Source: an uncultured Prevotellaceae bacterium
GTDB taxonomy: Bacteria > Bacteroidota > Bacteroidia > Bacteroidales > Bacteroidaceae
Assembly: GCA_900319385.1 (NCBI GenBank)
Contig: ONOG01000014.1
Coordinates: 1 to 64,000, forward strand
Direction: 5' to 3'
Length of the DNA stretch: 64,000 bases
Of this stretch, positions 60,207-64,000 are shown piece by piece. The notes beneath the pieces were generated by a model, which saw only the letters and a list, made by a program, of their open reading frames with translations, was not told the DNA's origin and searched no databases. The translations under genes were made by a program, and so were the position numbers. Positions within the stretch are counted from its first letter, which is position 1, and each line of letters opens with the position of its first letter.

Positions 60207-60938
60207 TCAGAGCAAGGTCTCGACTTGTTTCTCCACGTCGGCCATGTCGTGTGTCGGCTCGAAGCGTGCAACGACTTCACCCTTCCGGTTGATGAGGAAC
60301 TTGGTGAAGTTCCACTTGATCGAAGGTTTCTTGTCGTAGTCGGGATCGGCCTCACGCATCATCTTGTCGAGCAGACCGGCCAGTTTGTCGCCCTCGTCAA
60401 AGACCTCGAAACCTTTCTGCTCCTTCAGCCAGGTGTAGAGAGGAATCTCATTTTCTCCGTTCACTTCTATCTTCTTGAACTGAGGGAATTTCGTGCCATA
60501 GGTCAACGAGCAGAACTGAGTCAGCTCTTCATCGCTCTCGGGAGCCTGGTTTCCGAACTGGTTGCAGGGGAAATCGAGGATCTCAAGTCCGCGATCTTTC
60601 AGGCGGTCGTACATTGCCTCCAGCGCCTCGTACTGCGGAGTGAAACCGCAACGGCTGGCGGTGTTGACAACAAGCAAAACTTTTCCCTCATACTCTTTCA
60701 GGGCAACCTCCTCACCCTTCTTGCCGAGGACGGTGAAATCATAGATTGTCTTCATTGTGTTTTGATTTAGATTGGGGTTATTAGTTGGATTAACTTCGGT
60801 CGGAGCCGTGACTGCGTCCACATTGCCAGCCACCGAGCTGCTGGACTTGAGGGACGGCGTCGTGGTAAATGCAAACAGGGTCGCTGCCACCGCTCCGGCA
60901 GCAACGAATCCCAAGAGGGGTCGTGATGTACGTTTCAT
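60207..60938 (-). CDS. Glutathione peroxidase with N-terminal export signal
   Basis: The 243-residue protein has a thiol peroxidase domain of the glutathione peroxidase family from residue about 62 (MKTIYDFTVLGKKGEEVALK). The active cysteine is in NTASRCGFTPQYEAL, and FPCNQFGNQ and WNFTKFLI are also present. The first 61 residues form a signal or membrane anchor (PLLGFVAAGAVAATLFAF, about 8-25) and an S/T/N/P-rich spacer. The promoter box at 60968-60975 is 30 nt before the long start, which supports it over MKTIYDF. So it probably works outside the cytoplasm. The substrate is likely hydroperoxide. Confidence 0.85.
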   Translation of the reverse strand: MKRTSRPLLGFVAAGAVAATLFAFTTTPSLKSSSSVAGNVDAVTAPTEVNPTNNPNLNQNTMKTIYDFTVLGKKGEEVALKEYEGKVLLVVNTASRCGFTPQYEALEAMYDRLKDRGLEILDFPCNQFGNQAPESDEELTQFCSLTYGTKFPQFKKIEVNGENEIPLYTWLKEQKGFEVFDEGDKLAGLLDKMMREADPDYDKKPSIKWNFTKFLINRKGEVVARFEPTHDMADVEKQVETLL

Positions 60939-60967
60939 ATAGTCTGAGTGTATTTGTGTTAACGACG

Positions 60968-60975
60968 CAAAGTTA
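60968..60975 (-). promoter_or_regulatory. -7 box for the glutathione peroxidase gene
   Basis: The minus strand reads TAACTTTG, matching TAnnTTTG, 30 nt upstream of the long ATG. Confidence 0.65.
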
Positions 60976-61046
60976 GCACATCTTCCATGAACAGCAAAAA
61001 AACATAAATGAAATTACGTTTTTTTAACCACGTGCCGCTCGGCACA

Positions 61047-62069
61047 TTACATCATGTCGGAAAACGTTCTGCAGCCCTTCACATAGTATTTCCAAAGTAT
61101 GCAGAAGGGCGCATGCTGTTGTGCAGCCTCGATGGTCTGCCCTTGCTGTATGTGGTCGCGGTCAGCCACAAAGTCGGGACGGATGCGACGATACTCGCGA
61201 TGGGCACGGAAGACAGCCTTGCAGTTTTTCCAATCGAGCAAGGCAAGGTAGTGCAACGCCGCCAGCACGTCGAGCACTGTGCGCCATCGCATCACGCGCT
61301 TCAGTTCGCCCTGCGGCAGGTTCTTGTAGAGCATCAACAGGTTGTTGCGGAAGTTGAGAAAGGTCTTGCGCGGATTGCCCTGCTTCAGGGTGGCAGCCCC
61401 CAGATGATAGACGGTGCTTTGGGGCACACAGGCCACCTTCCGCCCCATCGTGCGGAGCCGCCAGCAGAGGTCTATCTCTTCCATGTGGGCAAAGAACCGT
61501 CCATCCAGACCGCCAGCAGCCCAATAGTCGGCCGAACGCACCATCAGGGCACATCCCGTGGCCCAGTGAACCAGCTGCACGGTGTCATACTGTCCTTCGT
61601 CGGTTTCGACAGAACTCAGCACGCGACCGCGACAGAACGGAAAGCCATAACTGTCCAGATAGCCGCCGGCTGCGCCGCTGTATTCGAAATGGTCGGGCTG
61701 GCGCAGGGCAAGAATCTTGGGCTGACAGGCGGCTACCTCCGCGTGGCTGTCCATATATTGAATCAGCGGTTGGAGCCAATCCTCTTGTCGGAGTTCTACA
61801 TCGCTGTTGAGCAGCAGGTAGTATTCGGCCTCTATCTGTCGGAGCGCACGGTTGTAGCCTTCGGCATAGCCAAAGTTTTGGTCGAGTTTCACCACGCGGA
61901 TTTCGGGAAATTCGCGTTCCAGCATTCCGACCGAATCGTCGGTGCTGGCATTGTCTGCCACGACGACCTCTACACCTTCGCACTTCGAACAGCGCAGCAC
62001 CGTGGGCAGGTAGCGGCGCATCATGTCGGCGCCGTTCCAATTGAGAATTACGATTGCTATTTTCGTCAT
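61047..62069 (-). CDS. Glycosyltransferase family 2
   Basis: The 340-residue protein is a GT2 enzyme of the rhamnosyltransferase-like type. It has IAIVILNWNGADMM at the start, VVVADNASTDDSVGML, the DxD-like NSDVELRQEDW and the acceptor-region motif HMEEIDLCWRLRTMG. It is cytoplasmic, with one amphipathic stretch near 290. It lies 10 bp downstream of mtaB in an operon. The product sugar and acceptor are unknown; likely envelope polysaccharide. Confidence 0.88.
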   Translation of the reverse strand: MTKIAIVILNWNGADMMRRYLPTVLRCSKCEGVEVVVADNASTDDSVGMLEREFPEIRVVKLDQNFGYAEGYNRALRQIEAEYYLLLNSDVELRQEDWLQPLIQYMDSHAEVAACQPKILALRQPDHFEYSGAAGGYLDSYGFPFCRGRVLSSVETDEGQYDTVQLVHWATGCALMVRSADYWAAGGLDGRFFAHMEEIDLCWRLRTMGRKVACVPQSTVYHLGAATLKQGNPRKTFLNFRNNLLMLYKNLPQGELKRVMRWRTVLDVLAALHYLALLDWKNCKAVFRAHREYRRIRPDFVADRDHIQQGQTIEAAQQHAPFCILWKYYVKGCRTFSDMM

Positions 62070-62079
62070 AGTTTAAAGT

Positions 62080-63390
62080 TCAGTCGCTTTGGATGTCGCC
62101 TCGGAGCGCATCGCGCTTGATGTTCCAGTCTCCGAGTACGACGCTGCGGATGGTGTTGTCGAGCTCAGGCGTGTTCTTCAGCTCGACACGGATATAGTTG
62201 TCAGTAAATCCGTGCATGGGACGGCCCTTCGGTGCGTGTTCGAGCAGGACAGGACGCACCGTCCCCACATACTGCCCATAGAAGTCGAAGGTCTTCTTTC
62301 CCGACAGCTCGAGCAGACGGTTCGTCCGTTCGTGCTTCTCATCGTTGCTGACGACGAAGGGTATTTCGAGTGCCTTGGTCCCAGGCCGCTCACTGTAGGT
62401 GAACACATGGAGCTGGCTGACAGGCAGCGAGGCGATGAAGTCGTAGGCCTGCTCAAACAGTTCGGGACGTTCGCCGCGTGTACCGGTAATCACGTCCACA
62501 CCGATGAAGGCGTCGGGCATCACCCGCTTGATGTGTTCGATGCGCTGTCGAAACAGGTCGGTGGTGTAGCGACGGTGCATCAGTCGCAGCACCTCGTCGC
62601 TGCCACTCTGGAGCGGGATGTGGAAATGCGGCATGAAGGCACGCGACTGCGCCACAAAGTCGATGATGTCGTCGCTGAGCAGGTTGGGTTCGATCGACGA
62701 AATGCGATAGCGCTGGATGCCTTCGACACGGTCGAGGGCGCGGATGAGGTCGAGGAAAGTCTCGCCTGTCGAACGCCCGAAGTCCCCTATGTTCACGCCC
62801 GTGATGACGATTTCCTTTCCTCCCTCGGCGGCTGCCAGCTCTGCCTGCTCCACGAGCGAGGCGATCGATCCGTTTCGGCTCCTACCACGAGCGAGGGGGA
62901 TGGTGCAATAGGTGCAAAAGTAGTTGCAGCCATCCTGCACCTTGAGGAAATAGCGTGTGCGGTCGCCATGCGAACAGGCTCCGCACCAGCCGTCGTCACT
63001 CTTCGGCAGGTCTTCGCTTGCGACGCCCATCTTCTCCATCAGTCGTGGCACGACCTGCGACTTTTCCTGCGCACCGACCACGAGATCGACGCCCTCAATC
63101 TGCCCGATGCGTGCCGGTTGGAGCTGGGCATAGCAGCCCGTCACCACGACCAGGGCGCCTGGATGTTGCTTTGCCAGTCGGCTGATAGCCTGGCGACACT
63201 TGTGATCGGCGACTTCGGTGACGCTGCATGTGTTGACCACGACGATGTCGGCCTGTTCTCCCTTCGCCGCCGTCTGCACGCCATAGCTGCGCAACTGCTC
63301 GCCGATGCTGGACGTTTCGGCGAAATTCAGCTTGCAGCCCAGTGTGAAGTAGGCGGCTCGTTTTCCTTGCAAAATGCTGGTATCAATCAT
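62080..63390 (-). CDS. mtaB: tRNA t6A37 methylthiotransferase MtaB
   Basis: The 436-residue radical-SAM enzyme adds a methylthio group to t6A37 in tRNA. It has an N-terminal UPF0004 domain (about 10-110, FTLGCKLNFAETSSIGEQL and NTCSVTEVADHKCRQAI), the radical-SAM cluster motif CNYFCTYC (about 150-157), SAM-binding strands to about 340 and a C-terminal TRAM domain (about 370-430). The ATG at 63390 gives MIDTSILQGKRAAYF; the frame upstream is repeat-rich. A box at 63399-63406 gives a very short leader. Confidence 0.9.
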   Translation of the reverse strand: MIDTSILQGKRAAYFTLGCKLNFAETSSIGEQLRSYGVQTAAKGEQADIVVVNTCSVTEVADHKCRQAISRLAKQHPGALVVVTGCYAQLQPARIGQIEGVDLVVGAQEKSQVVPRLMEKMGVASEDLPKSDDGWCGACSHGDRTRYFLKVQDGCNYFCTYCTIPLARGRSRNGSIASLVEQAELAAAEGGKEIVITGVNIGDFGRSTGETFLDLIRALDRVEGIQRYRISSIEPNLLSDDIIDFVAQSRAFMPHFHIPLQSGSDEVLRLMHRRYTTDLFRQRIEHIKRVMPDAFIGVDVITGTRGERPELFEQAYDFIASLPVSQLHVFTYSERPGTKALEIPFVVSNDEKHERTNRLLELSGKKTFDFYGQYVGTVRPVLLEHAPKGRPMHGFTDNYIRVELKNTPELDNTIRSVVLGDWNIKRDALRGDIQSD

Positions 63391-63398
63391 ATCAGTTG

Positions 63399-63406
63399 CA
63401 AATTTA
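63399..63406 (-). promoter_or_regulatory. -7 box for mtaB
   Basis: The minus strand reads TAAATTTG, matching TAnnTTTG, only 8 nt before the ATG. Confidence 0.55.
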
Positions 63407-63415
63407 GAAAGAATA

Positions 63416-63449
63416 AATTGAAAATTGAAAATTGAAAATTGAAAATTTT
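63416..63449. repeat. AATTGAAA microsatellite
   Basis: About four units of AATTGAAA lie between the divergent mtaB and phytase-like genes. Such units are typical of gaps in this window (compare 48930 and 32970). Confidence 0.6.
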
Positions 63450-63477
63450 GCCAATCGCAAGTAAAACAGTATTTTTG
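63446..63477 (+). promoter_or_regulatory. Promoter giving a probably leaderless mRNA
   Basis: TTTTG at 63446-63450, 19 bp, and TATTTTTG at 63470-63477 match the full consensus. The ATG is at 63482, four bases after the box. Confidence 0.65.
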
Positions 63478-63481
63478 CAGC

Positions 63482-64000
63482 ATGAACGCTCGAATAATTG
63501 CCATTGTCCTCTCCTATTGCGCACTGACGGCATCAGCGCAGCCCACAGTCCGCACCCTGCGGCAGCAGTCGCTGCGCCGCTACAATATTCCTGCCGGCAA
63601 CTACAGCGGCATCACCCACATCGGTGGCACACGCTATGCGGTGTGCGACGACAAGTCGGCCGACGGGTTCAGCATTTGGAACATCGACGTCGATAGCGTC
63701 ACAGGAAAGATTCGCAACGTGCGCAACGAGGGTTTTCACGCCAGCGGCGGCCCCAACCGCGACACGGAAGACCTTGCGTTTGTGCCCGAACTGCAAACCT
63801 TGTTCATGGTGAGCGAGGCGGAAGGACGCATCTACGCCTATGCCACCGACGGCACAGCGAAGCCCTGGCCATGCCCCACCCTGCTCGACCGTTTCTCAAA
63901 GAGCACGGGACTCGAAGCCCTGGCGTGGGACAAGTTCCGGCTGTGCCTGTGGGTCATGGAGGAGAACAACGGAGAGGGACAATGCCGACTGCTCAGCATC
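63482..64000 (+). CDS. Secreted phytase-like (esterase-like) beta-propeller protein, 5' part
   Basis: The reading frame runs off the window end; 173 codons are visible. A signal peptide (about 1-20, ALTASAQ) is followed by YSGITHIGGTRYAVCDDKS, NEGFHASGGPNRDTEDLAF and STGLEALAWDKF. This matches the esterase-like activity of phytase family, a beta-propeller often annotated as phytase-like. The conserved acidic residues that bind calcium (D-E pairs near TEDLAF) are present. The start at 63482 is the only one that keeps the signal peptide. Confidence 0.75.
   Translation, partial: MNARIIAIVLSYCALTASAQPTVRTLRQQSLRRYNIPAGNYSGITHIGGTRYAVCDDKSADGFSIWNIDVDSVTGKIRNVRNEGFHASGGPNRDTEDLAFVPELQTLFMVSEAEGRIYAYATDGTAKPWPCPTLLDRFSKSTGLEALAWDKFRLCLWVMEENNGEGQCRLLSI

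Overview
The window looks like a chromosome segment of a gut or oral Bacteroidales, most likely Prevotella-like. The evidence is that many genes are preceded by the Bacteroidetes promoter (TTTG, about 19-20 bp, TAnnTTTG), Shine-Dalgarno signals are mostly absent, and the genes are typical of the group: a short primary sigma factor, a hybrid two-component regulator, secreted GH43 and GH2 enzymes, BspA-type repeats and Bacteroidetes-style C-terminal tails. No rRNA, tRNA, CRISPR array or complete insertion sequence was seen.

Layout. 1-3.4 kb: repeat-rich DNA, an XRE-type regulator and holA. 3.5-8.7 kb: an accessory block with a small HsdR-N-like protein, an MmeI-type restriction-methylation enzyme, a DUF3841-like protein and a RAYT-type Y1 transposase with a C-terminal Rossmann-like extension. 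8.8-11.6 kb: a GH43 enzyme, then a zinc-ribbon coiled-coil protein and a Nif3-type protein. 12-21.2 kb: a long rightward export block (ABC ATPase, membrane subunit, GntR regulator, GIN-domain lipoprotein, MacB-type ATPase, two FtsX-like permeases, membrane-fusion protein, TolC). The second permease is broken by a deletion and frameshift that removes its middle membrane segment.

21.2-29.3 kb: an AT-rich accessory island. It holds a BspA fragment, a compact leftward operon (AlbA/Schlafen-like, three-TM protein, wHTH plus PIN-like nuclease), a divergently placed, promoter-preceded structured element of about 185 nt, a WG-repeat/J-domain pair and two small orphan genes. The operon plus structured element is the best candidate for an undescribed system, most likely defensive. 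A second, diverged copy of the structured element lies at 35.07-35.24 kb next to a truncated type III methyltransferase fragment. Paired arms in the two copies differ by compensatory changes.

29.5-38.8 kb: a second GH43-like enzyme, a leftward PqqD / S24-S26 / HprK-like / secreted-protein operon, integrase and methyltransferase remnants, two small lipoproteins, rpoD and recG. 38.9-56.9 kb: GH2 beta-galactosidase-like enzyme, two paralogous NADP-type glutamate dehydrogenases bracketing a PreA-like dehydrogenase and comF, a GH51-tail-like secreted protein, a secreted (alpha/alpha)-toroid protein and a hybrid two-component regulator. 57.8-64 kb: a small membrane protein, rpsF-rpsR-rplI, a nitroreductase, an exported glutathione peroxidase, a glycosyltransferase 2, mtaB and the start of a phytase-like secreted protein.

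A second theme is repeat biology. There are inverted REP-like cassettes whose inner stems covary, several tandem arrays with 21-22 bp period, and copies of intergenic repeats that sit inside coding sequence (RecG, Nif3, GH2 linker, signal peptides of TolC and GH43). Two genes also appear to have leaderless mRNAs.
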